Source of the DNA: Ascoidea rubescens DSM 1968
Lineage: Eukaryota; Ascomycota; Saccharomycetes; Ascoideales; Ascoideaceae
Direction of reading: 5' to 3'
NCBI RefSeq assembly: GCF_001661345.1
Contig: NW_017962929.1
Location: 246,165-310,164, forward strand
Length of the DNA: 64,000 bases
How positions within the stretch are numbered: the first letter of the stretch is position 1; each line of letters opens with the position of its first letter. The notes below the pieces were generated by a model. It did no database searches, was not told the origin of the DNA, and saw only the letters and a program-made list of their open reading frames with translations. The position numbers and the translations under genes are program-made. This document shows, piece after piece, positions 48,516 to 58,192 of the stretch.

Positions 48516-50081
48516 ATGACCCACAGCCCCCACTCCGCCGCCATTCTCCCGCTCTCGTCCCTGCTGTCTGAATCGCTGTCTCAGCTCTATGGGCGCACCA
48601 GCGAGCGTTTGAACAGACTTCCCACTCTCTTTGAGGTGCTCAACAGAAAGACATTACCTCCAGTTGACCTCTGGTCCTTCTACGTCTTCATGAGGGACAA
48701 CCAGCATGCTGTGGACTATCTTGACTTTTGGATTGATGTTGTTAGTCATCTAGCCTTGTGCAAACAGTACGTCAAGGGCTTGAGGGAAAGTGTCTTGGAG
48801 ACTCCTCTCTCCATGCCATCGCTGCCAGACATTAGAACCTCTACTAATCCTTCAATTGCTCCTACTCAGTCAAAGAAACACTCCAATTCCACTATAAGTG
48901 GTCCTGCCACCATCACCGGAACCCAGGGCACCACTGTCGCCAACAGTCCCTTTCAAAGAAACTCAGTGTCTTCCTCTATTCTTTTAGAAGCCTTGGTCAA
49001 TGATGGCGTTCTTGATGACAGTAACCCTAAAAGACTATCTTCCTTTCTCAGAGGCGATGAACAGGTCAACGATCCTGTCATTTCTTCCTATATTGAAAGA
49101 TACCAAAATTCAAAATCTCCCATCACCAATCGTTTTTCTCATAAAAAAAATGATAGTGCAATATTACCTGCAATTCAAAAGGTTTACGATAGCTATACAA
49201 ATGAAAAAAACACAAAAAATAACGAATTTCCTCTACCTTCTCCACTCACTGAAAATATTTCTGAAAAGGAAAGAATAAATTTCATCAATAAATCTGGGAC
49301 TCAAACTTCTGCCACTTCTGGTCCTGCAGGCCTTGCAACCATTTCCCCAGAAATGGTTGAACAAATGCTAAATGACGACGAAAATATAAACTACAACTCT
49401 AAAGACCACTTGAAGGACAAAATTACAAGAGATGATCTAAGATTATCTTCGAGAAGAATCCTAGTCACCTATTTCATCGATAACTCTGAAAAGAAATTAC
49501 AATTGCCTGATAGAATCACTAGATCTATCCATCACGCTATTGAAATTCAAGGGAGAGATGATCCTGAGGTTTTTGATGAATCTAGAGATTACGTCTTTCA
49601 AGCAATGGAAAGAGAAGCTTTTCCCAATTTCCTCAAATACGCTGCACTCAACAATATAACTGTCAAATCCTACAACTTTAGACTAGCCATTGGCTTGTTT
49701 TTCTTATTTTCAGGCTTTTGGATTGGTTACACTCTAATATTTCTCGGCTATAAACCAAGCAGTGCAAGACCTGTTGTCACTGTTCCTTTTTTCTTTGGTT
49801 CCTATTTTATATTGACTGCAATTTTCAGACTAGATCCAGTTTTGTGTTTCGCTAAATACTGCGAAACTAATACCCTTCACGAATCTACCGATGATTATCC
49901 TTATACCAGAAATACCAGTTCTCCAAATGCTGTTGCTAGAAAACTTGGCTTGATGAAAATAAAAGAACATTACGTTGGCACTCTCCTAATAAAAAGAAGT
50001 ATCTGGGTATTAATCCTAATATGTTTAGCAAGTGCTGCTTTCTCAATCTTGTTTTCCTTGGTCCCTGAACATCGTCTATAA
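48516..50081 (+). CDS. RAX1: Bipolar bud-site protein Rax1 (RGS-like, membrane-anchored)
   Basis: Rax1 works with Rax2 to mark bud sites. The N-terminal RGS-like domain begins LPTLFEVLNRKTLPPVDLWS and continues with AVDYLDFWIDVVSHLALCKQ. It is interrupted by a Ser/Asn-rich insert (about 100-290) and resumes with DDLRLSSRRILVTYFI and EAFPNFLKYAALNNI. Three hydrophobic helices follow at about 395-415 (LAIGLFFLFSGFWIGYTLIF), 425-445 and 495-515. At 521 residues it is longer than S. cerevisiae Rax1 (435). The first 100 codons are GC-rich, unlike the rest of the gene. Confidence 0.9.
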   Translation: MTHSPHSAAILPLSSLLSESLSQLYGRTSERLNRLPTLFEVLNRKTLPPVDLWSFYVFMRDNQHAVDYLDFWIDVVSHLALCKQYVKGLRESVLETPLSMPSLPDIRTSTNPSIAPTQSKKHSNSTISGPATITGTQGTTVANSPFQRNSVSSSILLEALVNDGVLDDSNPKRLSSFLRGDEQVNDPVISSYIERYQNSKSPITNRFSHKKNDSAILPAIQKVYDSYTNEKNTKNNEFPLPSPLTENISEKERINFINKSGTQTSATSGPAGLATISPEMVEQMLNDDENINYNSKDHLKDKITRDDLRLSSRRILVTYFIDNSEKKLQLPDRITRSIHHAIEIQGRDDPEVFDESRDYVFQAMEREAFPNFLKYAALNNITVKSYNFRLAIGLFFLFSGFWIGYTLIFLGYKPSSARPVVTVPFFFGSYFILTAIFRLDPVLCFAKYCETNTLHESTDDYPYTRNTSSPNAVARKLGLMKIKEHYVGTLLIKRSIWVLILICLASAAFSILFSLVPEHRL

Positions 50082-50898
50082 TTTACAATGAACATTTAGT
50101 TTGCTTTATATTTAAAACTTTTCCTCTGTTTTTACTATGGTTTTCTTTCATCTATTATTCAAAATCTGTTTTGTTATTTATCTCTTTTACTTCATCTGCT
50201 AATTTTTCTAACTTGTGTTGATTTTGTTTTATTAATTAATTGTGGTTTATTTTATCATTTATTTATTTATTTATTTATCTATTTATTTATTTTTTTATTT
50301 ATTTTTTTTCCTAATTCACTCTATTTGACTTTGTATTTAATCTTAGATATTCAGTTTTTTTAATTTTCTACTTTCATTATTTGTTTTTTTTCATAACTGA
50401 CTTTCTTATATCCTCTCTTTTCCTTTGTATTTTTTTTTTTATTTTTTACTTTTGTTATTGCTATTGCCAAAAATGTTTAATTTTGAGATGTGTTAGTTTA
50501 ATATTAATCAATTTGTTTCTAATTTATTAATTACTATACATTCTAATATGAATATTCAAATGAATATTTAATTAATAAATAATTGATAATTAATTATTAA
50601 AACCTAGTAGAAAAAGAAAACACAATCAGATCAAAATTTTTGTACTGATCACTTGTTTTAACCCAATCATTATAAAATCCTTGCTGATCTGATATTCTGC
50701 TACACACAAATCTTGAAATAAATGTATTGTACCTTAAAAACTGCCGAGAAAGTAAATCATTTAAATAACTATCTCTAATATTTCTATCATCTCTTGTAAA
50801 TTGATTTAGTATCTAATAACATGACCTTCTTTTTTATTTTCCTTTTATTTTTTTTTGTTTTTAAAATCACAATTTCACATGAAATAAATTAAATAAAA

Positions 50899-50930
50899 AA
50901 CATAAACATAAACATAAACATAAACGTAAA
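50899..50930. repeat. ACATAA hexanucleotide run
   Basis: Five or so ACATAA units, the last degenerate (ACGTAA), lie in the RAX1-TRM1 spacer. Confidence 0.85.
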
Positions 50931-51484
50931 TATACTATAAAATGAGGAAATCTGAAAAATTCAAATTGGACATCATAAAACTAAAATTTCAATTGATTTA
51001 AAGATTTTAGTGGTTATTAGATATTACTAATTAAATAGGTTTTAAAAAGTTTATTTTAGTTTTTTAGGAAAAATAGTTGAAAAGAATAACCATGAAACAA
51101 ATTTTTAGATAATAGATTGCCTTAACAAAAGGCTAGATGATTCATAATGAAGACTTTTTTCAAAAAAAAATTATCAAAATTAATAAAAATGAAATAATTT
51201 TGTCAAGTTGTGAAAAGGTTTTCAGATCCATTAATAATTAATAATCAAATGTGTGAACAGTGTTTTTTATAATCCTGAGGGAGGTTGTGCTAATATTGGA
51301 GATGTAATCAACTCTTTACTATTAAAGCCGGTAAAACTGCTATGAGTCGTAGCATGATTGCTCTAGTTGGATGATGTTGGCTAAGTTCGATGATGAAATT
51401 ATTTTGAACATGTTTTTATTTTTATTTTTCATTTCCTCTAAAAAGATTTTCAAAAATTTGTAGATTTGTTTACTCTATTAACCA

Positions 51485-51515
51485 AACAGAAAACAGAAAA
51501 CAGAAAACAGAAAAC
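51485..51515. repeat. ACAGAAA heptanucleotide run
   Basis: Four tandem copies of a 7-bp unit (ACAGAAA) lie in the RAX1-TRM1 spacer. Confidence 0.85.
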
Positions 51516-51957
51516 TTAATCAGCAAACTAATAGTGAGATCAATTGAGGTGCAATTACCAATAAGCAGAGTATTTTTACTGACCCTTTAATGAATAAAAT
51601 GCAAAGGACAAATAGACAAATCAAAAAATAGGAGGTAACACAGACTATAAAAATGGTTATCAACTTGAAGCGAAAGACATAGCTATTAGGTGTTAGTCTT
51701 CAAATAAAACACACTAGCTTAGTTGTTTAATGGAGATTATTTACTTATTTATTTGATTTATTTATTTATTTGTTAATTTATTTATTAATTTTATATATTT
51801 AAAGTGTTGTCTTAGGAACTTTTTTATTCTAAGTTTAGTGTTTGTGATTTTTAATTTTTGATTTATAATTTTTTCAATTTTTAGATGATAAGAAGCAATT
51901 CCTAAGAAATTCCGGGATATTTTTTATATTGGAAGAATTTTTTCCAGAAACGGAACG

Positions 51958-52143
51958 ATGGGCAGTTTCTCGCAACTGCGTAATGAGATGCGTGATGAGG
52001 TGCGTAATGAGATGCGTGATAAACTGCGTGGGAAACTGCGTGAGAAAATGAAAAATAAATTTAAAATTAAGCTAGAAAAAAATTTAGAAATTTCAAAGCA
52101 ATCACTAGAAATATTTAAAATTAGAGAAGTGGGAAAACTGTGA
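51958..52143 (+). CDS. Upstream ORF built of 12-bp repeats, ending 2 nt before TRM1
   Basis: ATG at 51958 opens 61 codons ending TGA at 52141-52143. The TRM1 ATG follows at 52146 in a different frame. Codons 8-31 are six 12-bp units encoding RNEM, RDEV, RNEM, RDKL, RGKL and REKM. All use the CGT arginine codon, which appears uncommon in this AT-rich sequence. The peptide is highly charged and predicted helical. It could be a translated regulatory uORF. It could also be the original N-terminal, perhaps mitochondrial, extension of TRM1 separated by an indel, since S. cerevisiae Trm1 has a basic N-terminal extension. I see no splice signals that would join it to TRM1. Confidence 0.4.
   Translation: MGSFSQLRNEMRDEVRNEMRDKLRGKLREKMKNKFKIKLEKNLEISKQSLEIFKIREVGKL
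51979..52050 (+). repeat. Six in-frame 12-bp repeats in the TRM1 upstream ORF
   Basis: Units such as CGTAATGAGATG, CGTGATGAGGTG, CGTGATAAACTG and CGTGGGAAACTG follow each other without gaps. Confidence 0.85.
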
Positions 52144-52145
52144 AT

Positions 52146-53864
52146 ATGACTTCTGATTCCATTAATCTTGATGACTACAATATAATCACTGAAGGAAAAG
52201 CAAATATATTGTTTCCAAAAGAAAATAAAGTTTTTTACAATCCGGTTCAGCAATTTAATAGAGACTTGAGTGTTGCAGCCATTCGAGCATGGGATGAGTT
52301 GTATAATCTGAGCAATAAGAAAGCAAAAGGGAAGGCCAATAAAAATAAGAAGAAAAATGGAAAAAGAAAGTACAATGAAATTGAAAAGGACACCCAAAAT
52401 GGAGACAAAAAAGAGGAAGATAATAAAAATAATGTGACTATAAAAAAAGTTTGTGAAAATAGAATTGAAAGTTTGAAAATAAATGAAGAAAACGATCATG
52501 AAAATATCGAGATAATAATTGAAGATAGTGAAAATAAGACCGATAACAATGATAAAGAAAATTCCAAACCTCTGGTTATAGATAATAACAGACCAAGGAT
52601 TAATATATTAGAGGCATTATCAGCTACAGGATTAAGAGCCATTAGATATGGAAAGGAGATTCCAAATGTTGGAATAGTTATTGCAAATGATTTACTACCT
52701 AACGCAGTTAAACTGATTGAAAAAAACATCAAGTATAATAAAATTGGAGACATCGTCAAACCGAATTTAGGCGATGCTAATGAATTTATGTATAAGTCCA
52801 AAAATAAGAAAATCAATGTGATTGATCTTGATCCGTATGGTACAGCTGCACCATTTATCGATGCAGCGATTAATTGTATCGAAGATAATGGGTTATTATT
52901 GGTTACATGTACCGATTTAGCTGTTTTAGCAGGAAACAGTTATCCTGAAAAATGTTTTTCATTATATGGTGGAACCAACATTCGGGGAGATTCAACACAT
53001 GAATCAGCATTAAGATTGGTGATTAATATGATTGCAAATACTGCAAGTAAATACGGGAAAATAATTGAGCCATTGTTATCTTTATCAATTGATTTTTATG
53101 TTCGAATTTTTATTAAAGTGAAAAGATCACCTATATTAGTTAAAGATTTGGCGTCAAAGACAATGGTTTGTTACTATTGCAAAAGATGTGGAGTTATTCA
53201 TAAAGAATATTTAGGGAGACGAGTTGAAAGAGAGAATAAACCAGTTAAATATACTGTTAATAGTCGAATTCGAATTGGAGATGAATGCAACTTCTGTGGA
53301 AATGAATTTATAATAGCAGGACCAATGTGGGGAGATAAGATACATGATAAAGAATTTGTTGAAAGGGTATTAAAGATTAATAGAGAGGAATTTCAAGATG
53401 AAAAAGTATATGGTACCAAAAAGAGAATTGAAGGAATGTTAACATTGGCTAAAAATGAGATTGAAGAAGCATTTTATTTTAGCCCAGCTACTTTATCGAG
53501 TTTATTACGGACACCATTAGCACCATTAAATGATTTATTTGCAGCTATTGGGAATTTAAAATATGACGGATCATTAACACATGCCCAGGCAAGTTCCATT
53601 AAGACTAATGCACCATGGGAGATTATTATTGAGATATTTAAAGATTTTATCATCAAGAAGAATCCTGATTTTAATATCAATAAATATGAAAAAGACTCAG
53701 TGATTTTTAAGATTTTCAGTCAGAGTTTTATTCAAGATGAAAAAATAAAGATTACCTGGGAAAGGAATGAGCTATCAGATAGGATAAGTAAATTACGAAA
53801 AGTCAAGATAGTTCGATATCAGCAAAATCCTACTAAGAATTGGGGACCCAAAGCAAAGCCATAA
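52146..53864 (+). CDS. TRM1: tRNA (guanine26-N2) dimethyltransferase Trm1
   Basis: Trm1 makes m2,2G26 in nuclear and mitochondrial tRNAs with S-adenosylmethionine. The start MTSDSINLDDYNIITEGKAN is followed by VFYNPVQQFNRDLSVAAIRA, ILEALSATGLRAIRYGKE (AdoMet site), VIDLDPYGTAAPFIDAAI (catalytic Asp-Pro-Tyr) and the CxxC pairs of CYYCKRCG and CNFCG. The end, VRYQQNPTKNWGPKAKP, matches the yeast protein. It is 572 residues (570 in S. cerevisiae). A Lys/Glu-rich insert occupies about 55-135. From this ATG the product lacks the S. cerevisiae-type mitochondrial extension, which makes the upstream ORF notable. Confidence 0.95.
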   Translation: MTSDSINLDDYNIITEGKANILFPKENKVFYNPVQQFNRDLSVAAIRAWDELYNLSNKKAKGKANKNKKKNGKRKYNEIEKDTQNGDKKEEDNKNNVTIKKVCENRIESLKINEENDHENIEIIIEDSENKTDNNDKENSKPLVIDNNRPRINILEALSATGLRAIRYGKEIPNVGIVIANDLLPNAVKLIEKNIKYNKIGDIVKPNLGDANEFMYKSKNKKINVIDLDPYGTAAPFIDAAINCIEDNGLLLVTCTDLAVLAGNSYPEKCFSLYGGTNIRGDSTHESALRLVINMIANTASKYGKIIEPLLSLSIDFYVRIFIKVKRSPILVKDLASKTMVCYYCKRCGVIHKEYLGRRVERENKPVKYTVNSRIRIGDECNFCGNEFIIAGPMWGDKIHDKEFVERVLKINREEFQDEKVYGTKKRIEGMLTLAKNEIEEAFYFSPATLSSLLRTPLAPLNDLFAAIGNLKYDGSLTHAQASSIKTNAPWEIIIEIFKDFIIKKNPDFNINKYEKDSVIFKIFSQSFIQDEKIKITWERNELSDRISKLRKVKIVRYQQNPTKNWGPKAKP

Positions 53865-55368
53865 AACCAAGTCTTAAATAGCATGAATAGTGATATAATA
53901 CAAATTATTCCTTTTTGGTTTATTTATTTTTTTGGAATAATAGCCAGATGATTCTGAAATAATAGTCAGATAAATGCCAAAGAATTGCCAAAGAATTGTA
54001 AATTAAAAAATAAAAAAAATTGAAAAAAATTGAAAAAGAATCCATATCCATATGTGTGGGTCTGCATAAACATGCGTTAATGTTGGTGACCATTATAATG
54101 GGACGATGATCAAAGAGAGGACGAAAAAAGAAAACAGTTAAAAATCTACCAAATTTTTGTAAAATAGAGAAAAAACTGTAAAAAAAACAGGAGAAAATAA
54201 TAGGTGAAAGTTTTAAAATAGGAAGATAAATAAGTGATATTAGGTGAAGCCAATGAAATAATTCAATTAATCAACTAGCAACTTGAATATAATATTTTTT
54301 AAAGAAGCAGATAAATAATAAAATAGGTAAATAAATAGGTAGGGTAGTAAAAGAATGAAGGACAGAGTTATAAAAAAAGAATTAAAAGCAAAAGACCAAA
54401 AAAACCTAAACACAAGTAAAAAAAGAAAATTGTGTAGGTAGTAGTGTAGTGCAGCTGGTTAGCAGATGATTATTGTGCTGTATGTTGAAGATTTTCACTG
54501 ATAAAATGAAACCAGATGGGTTTACAAAAAGATAAATTGGCAAACCTGGTTGGAAAGCTGGACAGAAATAGGAACATAGGGAAATAATCAGTAGGCAAAT
54601 AAAGAAACAACAAAACAAACACAGAAATAAAAACAAAGTAGAAAAAGCGATAGTAAAGTGAGAAAATAAAAAAACAAGTGTTGTCATATTTTTCAGAATA
54701 AAAATTCAAAATGAAACTTAATGATAGTAAACCAAAATACAAAACAAGAAGAAAATGAGCAGATTAAAACGAAAATAAAAAAAACAATAATTGAAAAATG
54801 GTTAAGAAAAAATTAAAATCATGAAATCCAAAAGCAAAATGTAGAGTAATGAAAGGATTAGTAAACAGGCTCATAGGAATTCTGAAATAGATGAACTATG
54901 AAGTATGAGCTACATGAAGTATGAAATCTGAAATCTGAAATCTGAAATCTGAAATCTGAAATCTGAAAAATATGAAATTATTATTGTGATAAAAGAGGGC
55001 GAATAAACTTTTAAACAGGTCAAAGAATATTTTGTTAATGATTCACTCATAGTTGAAAACAGCAGAAGAAAGAAATGTAAGAACATTTAATTTTTTGTTC
55101 TAATTTTTTCTAATTTTTTCTGGTTTATAAGAACAATTAATAAAAATTTAGTAAAAAAAAAGCAGTAAAAAGTTGCTAAAAGATATAAACTTGATCTCAT
55201 TTGATGAAAGATTTGAATTTGTGGGTAAAAAGAACTTTAGAAGTAAATGAAAAAACTTGTCATGTTTTAACTTGAGTGTTTTGCTATTGGGATTATACGA
55301 AGTTGGTGATAAACAAATATTAAATATTAAATGCTAAATCATAAATACTAAATGCTGTGCAGATGTTG
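53865..55368. other. 1.5 kb gene-free A/T-rich region after TRM1
   Basis: I see no credible ORF. The region contains the TGAAATC run listed next and scattered A-runs. It is the shared 3' flank of TRM1 and of the small orphan at 55369. Confidence 0.4.
54922..54968. repeat. TGAAATC heptanucleotide microsatellite
   Basis: Six to seven tandem copies of a 7-bp unit (TGAAATC) are preceded by related words (GAAGTATGAGC, GAAGTATGAA). Confidence 0.9.
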
Positions 55369-55686
55369 CTAAGTAGAACAAAGAGCACAGGCAGTTTTGT
55401 GTGCAGCACCTTCTAGGGCGTCTTTGGAAGCATCACCACCATCTTCTAGATCATCTCCCTGATCATCTTCCTGCTCATCTTCTTTTCCTCCATTTTCTTC
55501 TTCTCTACCCTTTTGCTGGCTCTTCCTCTTTCTCCCACATCCCTGGAGCCCACATCGCCACAAAACCACGGACGCGGAGCCCCTGAGGAAGACGGAAAGA
55601 GCCAGCGCCACGGGGCTTTCAGCCGCCAACGTTCCAGGGAGTGTGTCTAGCAATTTGCGCTTCTGTTCTTGCAGGGCCAACACCAT
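55369..55686 (-). CDS. Possible small orphan protein in a GC-rich island
   Basis: This 105-codon ATG-initiated frame is in a family I do not recognise. The N-terminal half is MVLALQEQKRKLLDTLPGTL followed by a hydrophobic stretch (residues 26-48, PVALALSVFLRGSASVVLWR). The C-terminal half switches to a hydrophilic Lys/Glu/Asp-rich tail (55-95) and ends near CALCST. A basic, then hydrophobic, then acidic layout would suit a small membrane-anchored protein. However, GC-rich DNA in this window often stays open by chance. It would be transcribed away from the PCL-type cyclin, with 701 bases between the ATGs. Confidence 0.35.
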   Translation of the reverse strand: MVLALQEQKRKLLDTLPGTLAAESPVALALSVFLRGSASVVLWRCGLQGCGRKRKSQQKGREEENGGKEDEQEDDQGDDLEDGGDASKDALEGAAHKTACALCST

Positions 55687-56387
55687 AGTGGCGGTGCGTT
55701 GCTGCCAGATCTCACCCGGTGGCAGAGGGTCAGCGTGGACTTACCGCAGTTATCTGCGTCCGGCTACCGTACGCGCTGGAACACCCGCACAAAGTGGGAT
55801 TTCTGCGTCGAAGCGCAATGATTGACAAGATCTGGAAAAAAAGTGTGATTTGAACCAGAAAAAAATGTTTTTTTCTAGGATTTGTGGGTTTTTTTGGAAA
55901 AAACAGCAAAAATAGCAAAAATAGCAAAATTGGAATAATTGGAAAAACAAGAAAAACTGAGATTTTTTGCAAAAATTTTAAATTTTAAACTGGTTTGAAT
56001 TTCTTTCCATTTAATTTTTAAAATTTTAGAATTTTATTTCATGTTCATTTCCTTAATTAAATTTTAATTTAATTTAATTTTAATTTGATTTAATGTGAAT
56101 TGACTTACAGATTGTGATTTGTTTTCTTATATTTTTTTTTTCGTTTTGCAATTTATCAGTTTTGTTAATTATTAATTTGTTTATTCAATCTAATATTTAG
56201 TTTAAATTCAATTTCTTTTCCTTTCTTTTATATATATTCCAAGATGATGTTGTTATTCTATATAATCTGATCACTTTCATTTATAATTCTTTAATTATTT
56301 TTTTCTTCATCTTCTTAACTATCACTATTCTAATAATTACTTGGTTACAACTAATCAATTTTACTTCTTTCAATATCCTCAATCAAA
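55687..56387. promoter_or_regulatory. Upstream region of the PCL-type cyclin gene
   Basis: This 701-base region has a GC-rich left end (to about 55830), then extreme A/T sequence with TTTAATTTAATTTAAT repeats (56058-56095). I see no gene. Confidence 0.35.
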
Positions 56388-57461
56388 ATGTACTATACTT
56401 CAAATATTTCTATTCCAACTCCTCTATCCTACTATAGCTCTCCTATATCTTTGTCATCCAGCAATACCACTCCTTCTCAAAGTTACTTTGCCTCTGAATC
56501 TCCAATAACCCCCATCACCTCTAATTACAATAATAATATCAGTAACAATGACACTAGCTGTAAAAACAAAAACAAGGAAATTGACTGCAAATCTATCCTC
56601 GATGGTAATTTTGCTGCTTTATCTTCATTGTTCATTTGGTTCAATAACAAACCAAATCCGTTGTATTTGAAGAATAATTCCAAGTTTATTCAAAAATTCA
56701 AATCAATAATATCAAAGACTCAAATATCTAATTTTGTTATTCAAACTGCTTTAAATTATTTGTATGAATTTAAATTTAATTATTTGAACAATAGCGATAA
56801 TTTAAAAGAATTTAATTCATTTATAAATAAAAATTTCAACCACAACAAATATAAAAACCCTGATGATTTACTTTCTTTAATCCTAATCACTTGTTTAATT
56901 TTATCAAATAAAATTGTTGATGACTGTTCATATACTTTAACCACTTGGTCTTTGCTAATCAAAGTTCCTTCAAAGAAATTGAATCTTTTGGAAAGATATC
57001 TTTTAAACGAATTCTTTTTCAAAAACAATATTTTAAATAATTTTAAATCTGTTCAATCTTGGTCAAATTACTATCTTATTAATCAGATTAGTTTAATCAA
57101 AACTCATCTTTTAAAGACCAAATTAAGAGCCAAACATAGTTCTAAATTACCAAAATTAAAATCTTCAACCTCATTGCCATTATCATCTTCTAAAAATTTG
57201 AATCCAAGAAGAAATGGCGCTTACAATACTAATATCAATAACAATATTAGCAACATCTATTTAACTCCTGAGACTCCAAATTATCAAATGAACATGAACA
57301 TGGGTCTTAATATTAACATGGGGCTTAATGTGAGCTTGGAAACTCTTCCAAACAATTTCAATTTCAATAGCAGTCAAAAACTAACTCCTATCCACTACTT
57401 GAATTACAATGATATTAATATCACAAGTAACCTCAGATCGAGTTTTAACTATTTATCATAA
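56388..57461 (+). CDS. PCL (Pho80-like) family cyclin
   Basis: This 357-residue protein has a cyclin box in the centre (about residues 100-235). It shows VIQTALNYLYEFK, then LLSLILITCLILSNKIVDDC, YTLTTWSLLIKVPSKKLNLL and ERYLLNEFFFKN. The SNKxxDDxxYTxxxW...LNxLER pattern is typical of Pcl cyclins that activate Pho85. The N-terminal 75 residues and C-terminal 110 are Ser/Asn-rich. The C-terminal part includes an MNMNMGLNINMGLNV repeat. I cannot say which S. cerevisiae Pcl it matches; Pcl1/2/9 or Clg1-like are all possible. Confidence 0.65.
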   Translation: MYYTSNISIPTPLSYYSSPISLSSSNTTPSQSYFASESPITPITSNYNNNISNNDTSCKNKNKEIDCKSILDGNFAALSSLFIWFNNKPNPLYLKNNSKFIQKFKSIISKTQISNFVIQTALNYLYEFKFNYLNNSDNLKEFNSFINKNFNHNKYKNPDDLLSLILITCLILSNKIVDDCSYTLTTWSLLIKVPSKKLNLLERYLLNEFFFKNNILNNFKSVQSWSNYYLINQISLIKTHLLKTKLRAKHSSKLPKLKSSTSLPLSSSKNLNPRRNGAYNTNINNNISNIYLTPETPNYQMNMNMGLNINMGLNVSLETLPNNFNFNSSQKLTPIHYLNYNDINITSNLRSSFNYLS

Positions 57462-57857
57462 TTACACCTGTTATGCTTACTTACTATATTTTAATTTCAC
57501 TAAATATTTTCATTTCACTAGTTTTTCTGTTTAACCAATCTATTTTTCAAAACTTGCATCATTTTTTTCACCACAATATTTTTCTCTTTTCTATTCTTAT
57601 CTCTTCTCTCTATTCTCTACTATTCTCTACAATTCTCTTTAAAAACCTGGGTATATAACTATATAATTAATGGATTAAATCATGGACACTTTACTATCTA
57701 AACTCTCTTTCTCAAGTAGCTTATTTTTCTGGAAATGCCCAACACAAATCAGAGTTGACTCGTTAACAAACAGGCGTGGTCGCTTTCAACACGCCTGTGC
57801 CTGTGTTCGTCTTGGTTTGTGTTCGCCTGCGTTTATCAGCAAAGCGGGTAACTTATA

Positions 57858-57867
57858 AACACGTGTT
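57858..57867. promoter_or_regulatory. AACACGTGTT palindromic E-box
   Basis: A CACGTG core in a perfect 10-bp palindrome lies 160 bp upstream of the TATAAAAG at 58023, in a region with no coding gene downstream. Confidence 0.4.
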
Positions 57868-58022
57868 CATATATAACCATGCTAAAATATCTCATTTGTG
57901 TAGGGCTTTATCATGTGATCTGTACCGATTTAGCGGCAGAAAAAGGAATTGCAAAGCAAAATACTGTACCAGTGTTTAGCCTCAATCAGAATATTAATAA
58001 GGATGTTAGTAAAGTATTGGAC

Positions 58023-58192
58023 TATAAAAGGGAAGCAAAATAGCACTGCGATAATACAATTACGATTTGGCTGTTTAGCTGTTTTTTTGTTTGGCTAGCA
58101 CAACTGTAAGACATCTCTTGTTTGGGATTGGTTTGTTCTTTTTTAAGGAGTTCAACACCACTACGTGCTAACAAAGATTGTACAAGCTGCAG
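58023..58192 (+). ncRNA. Candidate transcription start and intron of a noncoding transcript
   Basis: TATAAAAG at 58023-58030 is followed by GTAAGA at 58106, a TGCTAAC branch-like motif at 58166-58172 and CAG at 58190-58192. These spacings are normal for a yeast intron of 87 nt. No ATG lies between the TATA and the donor, and no ORF follows the acceptor. A spliced noncoding RNA or the 5' remnant of a lost gene would fit. The evidence is motif-only. Confidence 0.25.

Larger units (their letters stand above)
50082..51957. other. 1.9 kb gene-free region upstream of TRM1
   Basis: This long A/T-rich stretch is unusual for a compact yeast genome. It holds ATTT runs (50245-50300), an ACATAA hexamer run (about 50899-50930) and four ACAGAAA units (51485-51515). 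A mixed-composition block at 51250-51400 could contain an RNA gene, but I could not assign one. The only open frame worth noting begins at 51958. Confidence 0.4.

Noticed and set aside
51250-51600. GATGATGA near 51391 as a possible box C of a C/D snoRNA
   Set aside because: No D box (CTGA) lies at a suitable distance and no terminal stem was seen.
58004-58010. GTTAGTA, a minus-strand TACTAAC branch-point match
   Set aside because: No donor-like GTATGT or GTAAGT is found upstream on the minus strand within a normal intron length.
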